From Planctomycetota bacterium (GTDB taxonomy: Bacteria; Planctomycetota; Planctomycetia; Planctomycetales; Planctomycetaceae), in NCBI GenBank assembly GCA_003388505.1, contig QQVO01000006.1, positions 221,813 to 285,812 of the forward strand: a DNA stretch of 64,000 nucleotides, given 5' to 3'. The position numbers and the translations under genes were made by a program. Below the pieces are notes generated by a model that ran no database searches, was not told where the DNA came from, and was given only the letters and a program-made list of their open reading frames with translations. Below are positions 1-9,830 of the stretch, piece by piece; the first letter of the stretch is position 1; the number at the start of each line of letters is the position of its first letter.

Positions 1-464
1 TCGCTCGCGATCAGATTCGAGATCACCGGCGTCGCAATGTTGTAGGGGAGGTTGGCCACCAGTTTCAGTGCGGCGTCTGCCTCGCCCGTTTCTGCCAGCG
101 CCGTCTCGAGGGCCTCGACGATTCGCGGCGAGAGGCGGTTCTTGTTCTTGAGCGCGTCGCATCGCAGCAGCGTGACATTGTCGCGTCCTGCCAGCGCCGA
201 CTCGGCCAGTTCGTACACGCGGCGGTCGTACTCCACAGAGACCACCCGGCCGGCCGACTCCGCCAGAGACATCGTCAATCCGCCGGTCCCCGCCCCGACC
301 TCGAGCACGACGTCCCGCTGCGACAGTTCCGCCTGTTCGACGATCGAATCGATCAGATTCAGATCGATCAGAAAGTTCTGCCCGAGGTCGCCGCGCGGAT
401 GAAATCCCCGCTGCTCGAAGAGCTGCATGAGGTAGGACCGGGTCTGGCGTTGAGAGTCGTTCAC
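1..464 (-). CDS. rsmA: 16S rRNA dimethyladenosine transferase RsmA (KsgA), 3' part cut off by window edge
   Basis: Encodes the N-terminal ~155 residues of the enzyme that dimethylates two adjacent adenosines in the 3' helix of 16S rRNA, using SAM, late in 30S assembly. Visible are the N-terminal GQNFLID stretch typical of KsgA, the SAM-binding motif I LEVGAGTGGLT, and the substrate-adenine motif NLPYNIATPVI just before the edge. The start is uncertain: GTG at 464 gives VNDSQRQT, as in planctomycete homologues as I remember them; GTG at 479 and ATG at 428 are alternatives and none has a clear ribosome binding site. It is the last visible gene of a leftward series (pdxJ, pssA, ribE). Confidence 0.88.
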   Translation of the reverse strand, partial: MNDSQRQTRSYLMQLFEQRGFHPRGDLGQNFLIDLNLIDSIVEQAELSQRDVVLEVGAGTGGLTMSLAESAGRVVSVEYDRRVYELAESALAGRDNVTLLRCDALKNKNRLSPRIVEALETALAETGEADAALKLVANLPYNIATPVISNLIAS

Positions 465-587
465 CGCGAAAAATCGCACGTCGTTGTCGTGGTTGCAGAA
501 GCTGCGACGAGGTTCGCGCTTCGCAGAACTGTGTTTGTGCTGAGGGGGCAGGTTGGCTGGAGTTCGTCATCTCCGGCGAAGTGGCGG

Positions 588-605
588 GTCGAGAGCCGAG
601 AGTCA
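588..605. repeat. Dispersed 18-bp repeat, copy 1
   Basis: An 18-base word (GTCGAGAGCCGAGAGTCA) that recurs exactly, in inverted orientation, at 62725-62742. A diverged inverted relative lies at about 638-670, so 585-670 can fold back on itself. It sits in the gap between rsmA and ribE. Confidence 0.7.
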
Positions 606-741
606 AGGGACACAAATCGTTGACGCGTCGTTGGTCAGGTCTCTGGACTCTTGACTCTCAGCCCTCAGCTCATTTTCGGTCATGCCTCTGCGAATCAAGA
701 ACGGATCGTTCCCAGGACCACATACCGAACTGCAGAGCGCT

Positions 742-1353
742 CTAGCCCTGCGTGTCCGCCAGCAGTTTCTCAACGTATTTGCCGATCACGTCGGTCTCGA
801 TGTTCACTGCGTCGTTGATTTCGCGCCGGCCGAGCGTCGTGACCTCCAGCGTGTGGGGAATCAACGCCACGCTGAACCGTTTGTCGTCGACGTCCGTGAG
901 CGTCAGGCTGACTCCGTCTACGGCGACCGAACCCTTCTGGACCATCTGCCGGGTCAAACGGCGCGGTGCGCGAAACCGCATGTGGACCCACTCGGACTCG
1001 CGTTCGATGTCGTCGACCTCGCCCACGTCGTCGATGTGTCCCTGGACGAAGTGTCCTCCCAGGCGGTCGCTAGCGCGCAACGATCGTTCCAGGTTGACCG
1101 CGTCGCCCACGTTCATTCTGCCGAGCGTCGTCCGCGCCAATGTCTCCGATCCGGCCTCGAACGACCACCGGCCTTTTTGAGCGGACACCAAGGTCAGGCA
1201 ACATCCATTGACGGCGATACTCTCACCAATCGTGACCTGGTCGTTTCGATCAGCCGTCATGCTTGATGGAGGCCGGATTGTCAGCTCAACGCCCGGACCG
1301 TGCGGGTCCAGACCTACGACTTCGCCGCACCCGGCTACGATCCCGGTGAACAT
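742..1353 (-). CDS. ribE: Riboflavin synthase, alpha chain
   Basis: Catalyses dismutation of two 6,7-dimethyl-8-ribityllumazine molecules to riboflavin, the last step of the pathway. At 203 residues it has the family's usual length and begins with the hallmark MFTGIV. Two tandem lumazine-binding barrels are visible: residues about 1-97, and about 98-203 starting near GHFVQGHIDDVGEV, with the second-half motif GVSLTLTDV. It reads leftward with pssA and pdxJ upstream and rsmA downstream; the gaps (227 and 277 bases) make co-transcription possible but not evident. Confidence 0.95.
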   Translation of the reverse strand: MFTGIVAGCGEVVGLDPHGPGVELTIRPPSSMTADRNDQVTIGESIAVNGCCLTLVSAQKGRWSFEAGSETLARTTLGRMNVGDAVNLERSLRASDRLGGHFVQGHIDDVGEVDDIERESEWVHMRFRAPRRLTRQMVQKGSVAVDGVSLTLTDVDDKRFSVALIPHTLEVTTLGRREINDAVNIETDVIGKYVEKLLADTQG

Positions 1354-1580
1354 TCCACAGTACCCATCGAATGCTTGCCTGAGATCTCTGCCGACGGCGC
1401 ACTCCGCGAGCAGCGCGACTCCGTGTTTTGCGCTACGGCACTCGCTCGCACCGATCGCCTGAATCCCTGCCGAAAACCGAGAAAGCCCGCGGCCGCGTCA
1501 AGAACCTGCGCTTGACGAGACAACGGGCTTGAACTGCTGTCGGAAATGACCGCTCGACACGGTTCCATTGGAACAGTGTG

Positions 1581-2459
1581 TCAAATCTGTTTTGCCCTGT
1601 ATAGCCTCGGGGCGACCAACTCGGTCCAGGCGGCCCGCACCGGCGCCGCGAACGCAAACCAGCAGAAAATCAGCGGGACCGCCAATTCGTGCACCCAGAA
1701 GATCGCGGCAATGAGGAACACGAGTTGAATGACGTGCCGTTTCGTCCGCTGACCGCTGAAGAGTTGCGCAAAGAAGTGGGCGTACGGAATGCGCGAGACC
1801 ATCAGCGCCGCGACGGCGGCCGTAATCAGCGGCAGGGCCGTTCTGATGCCGGGAATGATCCATTCCCGGACGCTGGGAATAATCCACTCCGCAGCACGCG
1901 GTAAGATCGCTCCGTTCGGCGGTGCAATCAATTCCACCACGGTCGGCATCGCGAACGGAAACGCCGCGATCGCGCCTGCCGCCGCCGGCGAAGGCAGACC
2001 GCTGAACTGGCCGTGAGAATCGTCCTCGTCGGTCTCGACGTTAAACCGCGCCAGACGCAGGATCGCGCACATGGCGTACAGCACGGCGATTGTCCACAGT
2101 AACCGGGGCCAGTAGGGAATCCCTCCGTATTCGACAAGTTCTTTCGAGACGACTTGCAGCATCAGGAATGCCGGAGCGACGCCGAAACTGACGGCGTCGC
2201 ACAGGCTGTCGAGCTGGGCGCCGAGTTCGCTGGTCTGCTTCATCAGCCGCGCCACGCTGCCGTCGAGCATGTCGAACAGCATGGCGAGAAAGATCAGCGA
2301 AGCCGCGATGAAGGACGCCTGCACCGCCTCCACCGGTCCGGCGCCGGTGACTTCGGTCGGCCCCAGTTTCGCTGCGAACGTAATGGCCCCGAATCCGCAC
2401 GCGCCGTTGGCCAGCGTGAGCATCGTGGGAAGCACTGCGATCAGGCGTGGAGGTTTCAT
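1581..2459 (-). CDS. pssA: CDP-diacylglycerol--serine O-phosphatidyltransferase
   Basis: Integral membrane enzyme that makes phosphatidylserine from CDP-diacylglycerol and serine, the precursor of phosphatidylethanolamine. The CDP-alcohol phosphotransferase signature DGx2ARx8Gx3Dx3D is complete (DGSVAR through AQLDSLCD). The rest is mostly hydrophobic segments; the N-terminus KPPRLIAVLPTMLTLANGACGF is typical of bacterial PssA. I chose ATG 2459 (292 residues); ATG 2495 would add 12 atypical residues. The gene lies 51 bases behind pdxJ on the same strand, so the two are likely one transcript. Confidence 0.92.
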   Translation of the reverse strand: MKPPRLIAVLPTMLTLANGACGFGAITFAAKLGPTEVTGAGPVEAVQASFIAASLIFLAMLFDMLDGSVARLMKQTSELGAQLDSLCDAVSFGVAPAFLMLQVVSKELVEYGGIPYWPRLLWTIAVLYAMCAILRLARFNVETDEDDSHGQFSGLPSPAAAGAIAAFPFAMPTVVELIAPPNGAILPRAAEWIIPSVREWIIPGIRTALPLITAAVAALMVSRIPYAHFFAQLFSGQRTKRHVIQLVFLIAAIFWVHELAVPLIFCWFAFAAPVRAAWTELVAPRLYRAKQI

Positions 2460-2510
2460 CGATTCGCAACACGGTTCCAGATTGCCGCAACGCATTGCAT
2501 TGCGACTCTC

Positions 2511-3227
2511 TCAATCCTCAATCAGCGCCTTCATTTCCCGCACCGCGCGCTCGAAACCGACCATCACCGCGCGCGCGACGATGCTGTGCCCGATGTTCAG
2601 TTCGCTCACCCCCTCGATGCGCGCCACCGGCACGACATTCCGGTAGGTCAATCCGTGACCCATGTGCAGCAGCAGTCCATGATCCAGCGCGGCACGCCCG
2701 GCTGCAACCAAGGCGGCAAGTTCCTCGTTCCGTAACGATTCGTCGGCTGCGTCCGCATATCGACCGGTGTGCAGTTCCACACCGTGCGCTCCAAGTTCCG
2801 CCGCAGCCGTAATTTGTGATTCATCAGGATCGATAAACAGGCTCACCTCGCGTCCGGCCGCCAGCAGTTGTTCGACGCATCGCTGAACGCGATCGCGGTT
2901 TGCGACGACGTCGAGCCCACCCTCGGTCGTCACTTCCTCCCGCTTTTCCGGCACGAGCGTGCACTGCTCCGGTCCGACCTCGATCGCGATTCGCGTCATC
3001 TCCTCATCGGCCGCCATCTCCAGGTTGAGCTTCACTTGGACCGTCTCCCGCAACACGCGGAGATCGCGGTCCTGAATGTGCCGCCGGTCCTCGCGGAGGT
3101 GGATGGTGATTCCGTCCGCTCCCCCGAGTTCGGCCAATGCGGCCGCCCACACCGGGTCCGGTTCGATGGTCCGCCGTGCCTGCCGAACCGTGGCCACGTG
3201 GTCGATGTTCACTCCCAGTTTCGGCAT
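2511..3227 (-). CDS. pdxJ: Pyridoxine 5'-phosphate synthase
   Basis: Condenses 1-deoxy-D-xylulose 5-phosphate with 3-amino-2-oxopropyl phosphate in the DXP-dependent vitamin B6 pathway. The 238-residue protein has the expected TIM-barrel motifs: N-terminal [31 protein letters not shown], and GHGLTYRNV near the C-terminus. Length matches the family. It lies directly upstream of pssA on the same strand. Confidence 0.96.
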   Translation of the reverse strand: MPKLGVNIDHVATVRQARRTIEPDPVWAAALAELGGADGITIHLREDRRHIQDRDLRVLRETVQVKLNLEMAADEEMTRIAIEVGPEQCTLVPEKREEVTTEGGLDVVANRDRVQRCVEQLLAAGREVSLFIDPDESQITAAAELGAHGVELHTGRYADAADESLRNEELAALVAAGRAALDHGLLLHMGHGLTYRNVVPVARIEGVSELNIGHSIVARAVMVGFERAVREMKALIED

Positions 3228-3321
3228 CTCTTGTTCTCGTCAATCTCGATTCTCAAGAACCAGCACCGGTCATTGCGGGACATTCACAACACCCGGCTTG
3301 CCGCTTCGCCGTTGACCGAAT

Positions 3322-3993
3322 TCAATCGACACGGGCGCATACCGTCCAGTGCCGATCCGACGTCTGCTGCACACTCTCGCGGCGTAATCCAGCCGCCCCG
3401 ATCAGTTCCCGCATCTCCTCCACCGTCAGCGCCGCGTGAAACGACTGCCGGAACAACTGCTGCTGATGCGCGTTCTCGTCCCCCGCGTAAGTTTTCACCA
3501 GGCGTTCGATCTCCTCCGTCGATTCAGGCCGCAGCAGATCGCGCACAAACAACAATCCGCCCGGCTTGAGAACCCGCAGCATCTCCCTGAAAACCGTCCA
3601 CGGCTCCGGGATGTGATGCACAATGCTGTTTGACATGACGACATCGAACGCGGCGTCATCGTACGGCATCGACTTCGCATCGATTCGCTCCAGCATGATG
3701 ACGCCTCCCAACCCGGCGGAGGCCACGTTCCGCTCACCGAGCTTGAGCATCTCCTCTGCCAGATCGATCGCCGTGATCTGTAGTGCCGGCTGTTGTCGGG
3801 CGAGTTCAATCGGGATCTGCGCGGTTCCCGTCCCGACATCCAGGATCCGCGACCGGCACGACCGGTTCGGCGACCACTCCGCCAGCAATTCGTCAACGAA
3901 TTTGCGATTGACCGCGGAATGGTCCATCGCATCGTAGTCTTTCGCCTCCTCGGCGGTATCCATCACTTCCGGTTCGAGCGTGCGCGGCAGCAT
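3322..3993 (-). CDS. Class I SAM-dependent methyltransferase
   Basis: A 223-residue Rossmann-fold methyltransferase. Motif I is LDVGTGTAQIPIELA, followed by the acidic ITAIDLAEEML, the post-motif VVMSNSIVHHIPEP and the VLKPGGLLFVRD strand, i.e. the UbiE/Methyltransf_11 layout. The substrate cannot be read from sequence. The reading frame stays open well upstream to 4647, but the part beyond 3993 is low-complexity antisense of the next gene, so ATG 3993 (MLPRTLEPEVMDTAEEA) is preferred; an internal ATG at 3963 is possible. It lies 94 bases before pdxJ on the same strand. Confidence 0.85.
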   Translation of the reverse strand: MLPRTLEPEVMDTAEEAKDYDAMDHSAVNRKFVDELLAEWSPNRSCRSRILDVGTGTAQIPIELARQQPALQITAIDLAEEMLKLGERNVASAGLGGVIMLERIDAKSMPYDDAAFDVVMSNSIVHHIPEPWTVFREMLRVLKPGGLLFVRDLLRPESTEEIERLVKTYAGDENAHQQQLFRQSFHAALTVEEMRELIGAAGLRRESVQQTSDRHWTVCARVD

Positions 3994-4140
3994 GCGTCCG
4001 TTTTGAAGTCGGAGGCGCGATTCGTCAAGCGAGCGGGAGATTCGTGCCGCAGCCGGAGTCAGAGTGAATCCCACCGGTTCCGCGCCGGGTGAAATCGAAC
4101 TCGCTTCTCTCACCGGTCCCTGCGCGGGACACTCTCGGTG

Positions 4141-4701
4141 ATGGATTCCGACTTGGGCGAAATTCTGACACGTTGGTCGGTGCGGCTGGCCGTCGGCTGT
4201 TACCTCGGCCGCGTGCTGCTCGACGTCGCCTTCGGACGCAGCGGCCGCGGCATGGCGGCGAAACGCCGGCTCTGGACGGCAGGCTGTGTGCTGTACCTGC
4301 TGCACGTCGCCTGCGCGTTCACCTTCTTCCATAACTGGAGCCACGCAGACGCCTACCGGCATACCGCCGAGCAAACCGCGGCCGCCACCGGGCTCAACTG
4401 GGGCGGCGGACTCTATTTCAACTACGCCTTCACGCTGCTGTGGGTGTTCGACACCGTCCGCTGGTGGCTGGGCGGCCTGACTGCGCCGGTCCGTTCCACG
4501 GCCTACTTCCGGCTGCTGCACGCAGTGTTTGCGTTCATGATGATCAACGCCACCATTGTCTTCGGCCCGCCAATCTGGAGGTGGCTTGCGCCGGCTGTCC
4601 TGGCCGCGTTCGGGTTCGCATATCTCGCGCGGAGACGCACCTGGCAACGATCGCGGAAGGATGAAGCTCTTGCTGAGCCGCGTTGGAACAACGACGACTG
4701 A
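4141..4701 (+). CDS. Conserved-type integral membrane protein, function unknown
   Basis: A 186-residue protein with four to five predicted membrane helices (starting near residues 10, 45, 95, 125 and 145), a histidine/tryptophan-rich loop (FFHNWSHADAYRH), and a charged cytoplasmic tail. I do not recognise the family. The start may be the ATG at 4141 or the GTG immediately before it. It is transcribed divergently from the methyltransferase/pdxJ group and converges with the helicase gene at 4764. Strongly hydrophobic, codon-consistent content argues that it is real. Confidence 0.7.
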   Translation: MDSDLGEILTRWSVRLAVGCYLGRVLLDVAFGRSGRGMAAKRRLWTAGCVLYLLHVACAFTFFHNWSHADAYRHTAEQTAAATGLNWGGGLYFNYAFTLLWVFDTVRWWLGGLTAPVRSTAYFRLLHAVFAFMMINATIVFGPPIWRWLAPAVLAAFGFAYLARRRTWQRSRKDEALAEPRWNNDD

Positions 4702-4763
4702 TCATGATCAGCGCGGATTCGGCTCGGCAGAGCCTCACCCTTCCGACTCCGGCCGCGCGAGAC

Positions 4764-7349
4764 CTACGAAGCGTCCTGCTTCGCCTCGATCTCCACCTGC
4801 ACGAGATCCGGCGCCTGCATGTTCTCCAGCACCTTGTCGGTGCTTTCCGGATCGACCGCTCGGCAACTCTCGGTCAGCAGATCGGACAATTCGCGCAGCT
4901 CGTCGCGCCACGCGGCCGCGTCGCTGTCGGGTGGCGGAACCTGCGCGAACTCTCCGCACAACAGAATCATCCGCAACAGGTGGCGGAAAATCAGCCCCTC
5001 CTGCTTCGTCAGGTCGCGGCCGCGAACGAACTTGTCGAAGTCGCCGCCGAAGTGCAGCAGGTCGCCGACAACCCAGCTTGGCGTGGTTCTCACATCGCGG
5101 ACGTCGGGGTAGTCCGAGCCGAACAGCAGCCTCAGTTTGTCGGCCAGCGGGACCGCCCAGCGGCGTTCGCGGAACATCTGGTTCCGGTCGTCTTCGTCAT
5201 TCGACGGATAGAGTTCCTCATGCGTCGCCAGTCCGCGTGCGATCAGTTCCTGGTCGACGTAGCCGGTCGCCAGCGGGCCGGGCGGCAGGTCGTCCGGCTG
5301 CGGCACGCGAACCTGCGGCAGGAGAGAGCGCGGCAGTTCCAACACGCTTTCCAGCGCCTGGATCCGCTCCGCCTGATCGGCCATTCCCAGCAGATCGGCG
5401 AGAAACAACCCGTACAACGGGTTCACGCTTCTGAGCAGCAGCAGCTTTTCGAGACGCTCCGTGGGATACGCGCGATGGGCGGCGTACGGTTGCTCTTGCT
5501 CGTCATCAGCGACCTTCGGCGCGGACGTTGTCGAGCCGCTTTTCGCCTTGGAGATCCCCGTTCCCTGCTCGGCTGCGCTCTTGTCGAGCGCTTCCTGCAG
5601 TAAAGAGCCGAGCAGACCTGTCGACGGGGCTTCCTCCGCTGGTTGCTCCGCTTCGTCCTCCGCGCCTGCCTCTGCCTCCGGAGCATTCGCTTCCGGTGGC
5701 TCTTCTTCATCGACGAGTCCCGTGCCAAACTCATCTGCATCGTCCGACTCATCGGTTGGAGCACGACCGTCACCGGCGTCGGCGAACCGAGGACGCTTGT
5801 GATCGGGCCGCTCGAACGGTGGCGATGGATCGAGGTCGACGTAGCCGCCCGACCAGAGGGTGACGAGCATCCGGTCGAGTTGTCGCAGATTGTGCTCAAG
5901 ACGTTTGGGGTCGAGCATGCGGCGATTGACGAAGTCGCGTAACCGGTCGACGTCGGGAGAGATCTGCAGCAGATACGCCAGCAGCCGCCAGGGGAGTTCC
6001 CCGCGACTGGCGAGCTTCGCGGGGGGAGCGGCGATGAGCTTGTTGAACTGGTCTTCGTTCCAGTACTGCTCGGTGCTCCGCCGCGTGGGGGCTTTCTTCT
6101 TGAGTTTCTTCTTCGCCCGGATGAGGTTCGGATCCCTGGTGTCTTCCGGAATCTGGTCGTACTTCTGCTTCCAGCGGGCGATCTTGACGTCGTCTTCGTG
6201 CGCCAAGGCGTAGACATAGCCCACGTCGTCAAACTGCGGCCGTCCGGCCCGGCCGAACATCTGGTGTGCGGAGCTGGGGTCGATCAGCTTCTTCTTGCCG
6301 GGCGGCCCCTTGATGAGCGTCGTCAACACCACCGAGCGGGCCGGAAGATTGATCCCGGCCGCCAGCGTCTCCGTGCAGACGCAGACCGAGAGCAGTTTCT
6401 GCTGGAACAGTTCCTCAACCCGACGGCGATAGCGTGGCAACAGACCCGCGTGATGCACGCCCACTCCCCGCAGCAGCAGCGTCTTGAGCTTCGGCCCGGC
6501 GCCTCGATGAAAATCCCACTCGTTAACAATCTCCGCCAGCGCCTGTTGCTGTCCCTCCTGCAACAACGATTTCCCCTTGAGCTGCTCGGCGACTGACCAG
6601 CATTCGGCGCGATTGAAGCAGAACAGCAAGGCGGGGGTGCGGCGCGCCTCCTCGTCTCCCTCGCACATCCGTTCCAGTTGTTCATTGAGCAGTTGATCGC
6701 CGACCCAGTCGAAACGGAGCGGCACCTTGCGGTCGGTGCTCTGCACCAGTTGCACCAGCCGGCCGTGGCTCTTTCTCAACCAGACGAGAAAGTCGGCCGT
6801 ATTGCCGACCGTCGCCGAGAGGAGCAGCAATCGCACGTCCTGGGGCAAGAGCGCCAGCGAGAGTTCCCACACGATTCCTCGTTCCGGATCGTTGAAGCTG
6901 TGAAACTCGTCCATCACGACGGCGGAAACGTCGGCAAAATCGAATTCCTCGCGGTGCAGCAGTCGGTTGAGCAGAATCTCGGCGACCACGACCAGGCACC
7001 GGGCGTCGGGATTCACCCGGCGATTGCCGGTCACCAGTCCCACGTCGTCGCGCGAGAATCCCCAGCGCTCGGCGGATTCCTGCAGTTCACGGAATTTCTG
7101 CTCGGTCAGTGCAATCAGGGGCGTGGTGTAGTAAGCGACCTTGCGGGTGTGCAGCGCCTCGAACATGGCCGCTTCGGCGATGAGCGTCTTGCCGGTCCCG
7201 GTCGGCGCGCAGACCAGCGCGCCTTCTTCCGCAGTGAACCACGCCAGCAGCGCCTCCTCCTGAACCGGGTAGGGTTCGTAGGGCAACTGATCGAGATACA
7301 GCGCGGCGAGATCGTCGCGGGACAGCGTTTCCGGAGTGCTCGTGTCCAT
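4764..7349 (-). CDS. Ski2-like DExH-box helicase
   Basis: An 861-residue superfamily 2 ATPase. Walker A APTGTGKT is at residues 48-55, the DExH box is DEFH at 147-150, motif III SAT is at 178-180, and motif VI reads [11 protein letters not shown]. The sequence after the first RecA domain ([15 protein letters not shown], then [15 protein letters not shown]) is that of the Ski2/Mtr4/HelY group of RNA helicases rather than RecQ or DinG. An acidic, alanine/glutamate-rich stretch of about 60 residues (roughly 545-605) interrupts the C-terminal half and is probably a disordered linker. Likely role is RNA unwinding or decay; the partner is unknown. Confidence 0.88.
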   Translation of the reverse strand: MDTSTPETLSRDDLAALYLDQLPYEPYPVQEEALLAWFTAEEGALVCAPTGTGKTLIAEAAMFEALHTRKVAYYTTPLIALTEQKFRELQESAERWGFSRDDVGLVTGNRRVNPDARCLVVVAEILLNRLLHREEFDFADVSAVVMDEFHSFNDPERGIVWELSLALLPQDVRLLLLSATVGNTADFLVWLRKSHGRLVQLVQSTDRKVPLRFDWVGDQLLNEQLERMCEGDEEARRTPALLFCFNRAECWSVAEQLKGKSLLQEGQQQALAEIVNEWDFHRGAGPKLKTLLLRGVGVHHAGLLPRYRRRVEELFQQKLLSVCVCTETLAAGINLPARSVVLTTLIKGPPGKKKLIDPSSAHQMFGRAGRPQFDDVGYVYALAHEDDVKIARWKQKYDQIPEDTRDPNLIRAKKKLKKKAPTRRSTEQYWNEDQFNKLIAAPPAKLASRGELPWRLLAYLLQISPDVDRLRDFVNRRMLDPKRLEHNLRQLDRMLVTLWSGGYVDLDPSPPFERPDHKRPRFADAGDGRAPTDESDDADEFGTGLVDEEEPPEANAPEAEAGAEDEAEQPAEEAPSTGLLGSLLQEALDKSAAEQGTGISKAKSGSTTSAPKVADDEQEQPYAAHRAYPTERLEKLLLLRSVNPLYGLFLADLLGMADQAERIQALESVLELPRSLLPQVRVPQPDDLPPGPLATGYVDQELIARGLATHEELYPSNDEDDRNQMFRERRWAVPLADKLRLLFGSDYPDVRDVRTTPSWVVGDLLHFGGDFDKFVRGRDLTKQEGLIFRHLLRMILLCGEFAQVPPPDSDAAAWRDELRELSDLLTESCRAVDPESTDKVLENMQAPDLVQVEIEAKQDAS

Positions 7350-7368
7350 ACTCGTGCCAGTTAAGTAT

Positions 7369-7482
7369 CACCACAGAGACACGGAGGACGCGGAGAGTTC
7401 AAGCAAATCTCGGCAGCTTCGATTCGCGGTGATGCCGAGCCTCTCACACGCCTTTGTTTGCTTTGTGTCTTTGTGGTCCCAA
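7369..7482. repeat. Inverted dispersed repeat, CACAGAGACAC type
   Basis: The gap between the helicase and the glycosyltransferase begins with TCACCACAGAGACACGG (7369-7385) and ends with its imperfect reverse complement near 7467-7482 (GTGTCTTTGTGGT). The inner segment carries GGACGCGGAGAG, which resembles repeat sequence inside the broken toxin gene at 27160-27225. Such elements are common in planctomycete intergenic DNA. No gene is visible here. Confidence 0.6.
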
Positions 7483-7509
7483 GATCGCATTCGAGTCCGG
7501 ATGCGGGAT

Positions 7510-8373
7510 CTACTCCGCCACGCCGTACCGGACGATGCACCACAGCGCCTTGACGCCGTCTTTCCAGCCGATCTTCTTGCCTTGTTCGTACGTCCGCCCG
7601 TGATAGCTGACCGACATCTCGAAGATCCGGAAACGGCGACGGGCGATTCGCGCCGTCACCTCCGGCTCGAACCCGAACCGGTCCTGCTTGAGATGCGGAA
7701 CAACCTCATCGAGCACCTCCTTCGTGAACAGCTTGTAGCACGTCTCCATGTCGGTCAAATTCAGATTCGTGAAGCAGTTCGAGAGCAGCGTGAGAAACTT
7801 GTTGCCGACCGAATGCCAGAAGTACAGCACGCGGTGCGGCTGGTCGCCCAGAAACCGGCTGCCGAAAACAACGTCGGCCCGGCCCTCGACGATCGGCTGC
7901 AACAGCCGCGGGATTTCCGCCGGGTCGTACTCCAGATCGGCGTCCTGGATGATGGCCGCGTTGCCCGTGACCCGGCTTAACCCGGTGCGGACCGCCGCCC
8001 CTTTACCGCGGTTCACGTCGTGGAAGTGGACGGAAAGCGTGTTAAGCGGGTCGTCGCTTTCGCGCCCGCGGTACTCTTCCAGCAGGTCTCGCGTGCCGTC
8101 GGTGCTGCAGTCGTCGACCAGCACGATCTCTTTCTTCAGCGGCACGGCCCGCACCCGGTCCAGGATCTCCGGCAGCGTGTTGCGCTCGTTGTAGACCGGC
8201 ATTACGATGGAGAGCACGAATCCGTCCGGCAGCACGTAGTAGCCGAGTGATCGACAGGCCGCTTCTCCCAGCAGCGACCTCATTCTCTCGTACCACTCAA
8301 GTGAGAAAGGCGCAGCGGACATCTCCGGGGGGCCCTCCGATTCGGTCAGACCTGGCTTAAAGTCCGTCGCCAT
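7510..8373 (-). CDS. Family 2 glycosyltransferase (polyprenol-phosphate sugar transferase type)
   Basis: 287 residues. The GT-A fold begins near residue 53 ([18 protein letters not shown]), with the nucleotide-binding VDDCSTDGT and the metal-binding region [17 protein letters not shown] and the C-terminal [15 protein letters not shown] are characteristic of bacterial dolichyl-phosphate mannose/glucose synthase-like proteins that act in cell-surface glycan assembly. No C-terminal membrane helices, so probably membrane-peripheral. The first ~50 residues are a non-catalytic extension. ATG 8373 is the only strong start. Confidence 0.88.
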   Translation of the reverse strand: MATDFKPGLTESEGPPEMSAAPFSLEWYERMRSLLGEAACRSLGYYVLPDGFVLSIVMPVYNERNTLPEILDRVRAVPLKKEIVLVDDCSTDGTRDLLEEYRGRESDDPLNTLSVHFHDVNRGKGAAVRTGLSRVTGNAAIIQDADLEYDPAEIPRLLQPIVEGRADVVFGSRFLGDQPHRVLYFWHSVGNKFLTLLSNCFTNLNLTDMETCYKLFTKEVLDEVVPHLKQDRFGFEPEVTARIARRRFRIFEMSVSYHGRTYEQGKKIGWKDGVKALWCIVRYGVAE

Positions 8374-8621
8374 TCGTCAACGTGCGGTTCGGTCGTGAAG
8401 GATTCTGTCGGAAAGATGGATCCTGGTAGTCTACCGATTCAACAGACGATCCGTGAGGCTGCAGACCGGCATCGGGGGCAGACAACCGAGGCCGACCGTT
8501 TGCAGTCGGCACAACCGCTGGATTCGTGAATTTCGTCCCGATAGACTCCCGCCTGTCATGATTCCGTCGCATGACGTTCGAGCGACAACGCGGCTCCCCG
8601 TTGACGAAGGACGATTTCGCA

Positions 8622-9818
8622 ATGCATCTCATAGCGTTGTACGAACAGACCGACATGGGCGACTCCGACGCCGGAACCGTCGTTGCGGAATCGGGTTCCA
8701 GCGACATTTCACTGGCGGGGAGCGACCCGTGGCGCGTCTCCTCGCGGCGGTTAGCGGGCGGCGTCTCGGAAGGCGTCCACGTTGTCGAACTCGACAACGG
8801 TCACATGTCGGTCTCGGTGCTGCCGACCCGAGGCATGGGCGTCTGGCGGGCGAATTGCGAGGACATCCGGCTCGGCTGGGATTCGCCCGTCGGGCGGCCG
8901 GTCCATCCGCAATACGTGAATGCCGCTGCGCGAAACGGCCTCGGTTGGCTCGATGGATTCAATGAACTGATCGCGCGGTGCGGACTCGCGTTCAATGGCC
9001 CCCCGGGAATCGACGACGGCGCCAAGAGTCCGGTGGAGTCCCAACTCACGCTGCACGGCCGGATCGCCAACATTCCCGCCCACAGCGTGGAAGTGCTGCT
9101 CGATGATTCCAGCGAACCGGGGACGATCGGCGTGCGAGGCGTGGTGGAAGAAGCGACGCTCTTCGGCCCAAGGCTGCGGATGACCTCGACCATCACAACC
9201 CGGTGCGGTTCGAATTCGTTCACCGTCAGCGATGAGATTACGAATCTCGGAGCGAGTTCGACAGAACTGCAACTGCTCTACCACACCAACATCGGCCCGC
9301 CGCTGCTCGGTCCGCGCGCCTCGGTGCACTGCGCCGCCAACACGGTTGTTCCGCGCGATGCCCGCGCCGCCGAGGGCATCGACACCTTCTCAACCTATCT
9401 CGGTCCCACACCCGGCTATGCCGAGCAGGTCTATTTCTTCGATCTGATCCCCGACGCCCAGAACGAAACCTTCGTACTGCTCAAAGACGCCGACGGCGAA
9501 CGGGGCGTCACACTGCACTTCGATCGGGATCAGCTTCCCTGCTTTACGCTCTGGAAGTGCACGCAACCGGAAGCGGACGGGTACGTGACCGGACTGGAAC
9601 CGGCGACCAACTATCCCAATTTCAAGTCGTTCGAGCGGGAACAGGGACGGGTCGTGTCACTCGACCCCGGCGAGACGTACCACGCCGAAATCCGGTTGCA
9701 GGTGCAGACTTCGATGAAAGGAATCACCGCCCTGCAGGAACGCATTTCGGCGCTCCAGATTCGTTCCGGTCCGGACGTCCGCCGGCAGCCGACGTTGCCC
9801 TATTGCCCGGCGAATTGA
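8622..9818 (+). CDS. DUF4432 family protein (aldose-1-epimerase fold)
   Basis: A 398-residue beta-rich protein resembling the DUF4432 branch of the galactose-mutarotase superfamily. Family-like landmarks are VLPTRGMGVWRAN, LGWDSPVG, LHGRIANIPAHSV and YHTNIGPPLLGPRA, the histidines in the last two being likely active-site residues. A role in sugar epimerisation or carbohydrate recognition is inferred from the fold only. ATG 8622 has GAAGGA ten bases upstream; the in-frame start at 8571 would lack such a site. Divergent from the glycosyltransferase gene across a 248-base gap. Confidence 0.82.
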   Translation: MHLIALYEQTDMGDSDAGTVVAESGSSDISLAGSDPWRVSSRRLAGGVSEGVHVVELDNGHMSVSVLPTRGMGVWRANCEDIRLGWDSPVGRPVHPQYVNAAARNGLGWLDGFNELIARCGLAFNGPPGIDDGAKSPVESQLTLHGRIANIPAHSVEVLLDDSSEPGTIGVRGVVEEATLFGPRLRMTSTITTRCGSNSFTVSDEITNLGASSTELQLLYHTNIGPPLLGPRASVHCAANTVVPRDARAAEGIDTFSTYLGPTPGYAEQVYFFDLIPDAQNETFVLLKDADGERGVTLHFDRDQLPCFTLWKCTQPEADGYVTGLEPATNYPNFKSFEREQGRVVSLDPGETYHAEIRLQVQTSMKGITALQERISALQIRSGPDVRRQPTLPYCPAN

Positions 9819-9830
9819 CGATTCGGACGA

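Noticed and set aside
3994..4647. Long N-terminal extension of the methyltransferase frame
   Set aside because: It runs antisense through a hydrophobic, better-supported membrane protein gene and is Pro/Glu/Arg-rich low-complexity sequence; the methyltransferase similarity starts after 3993.
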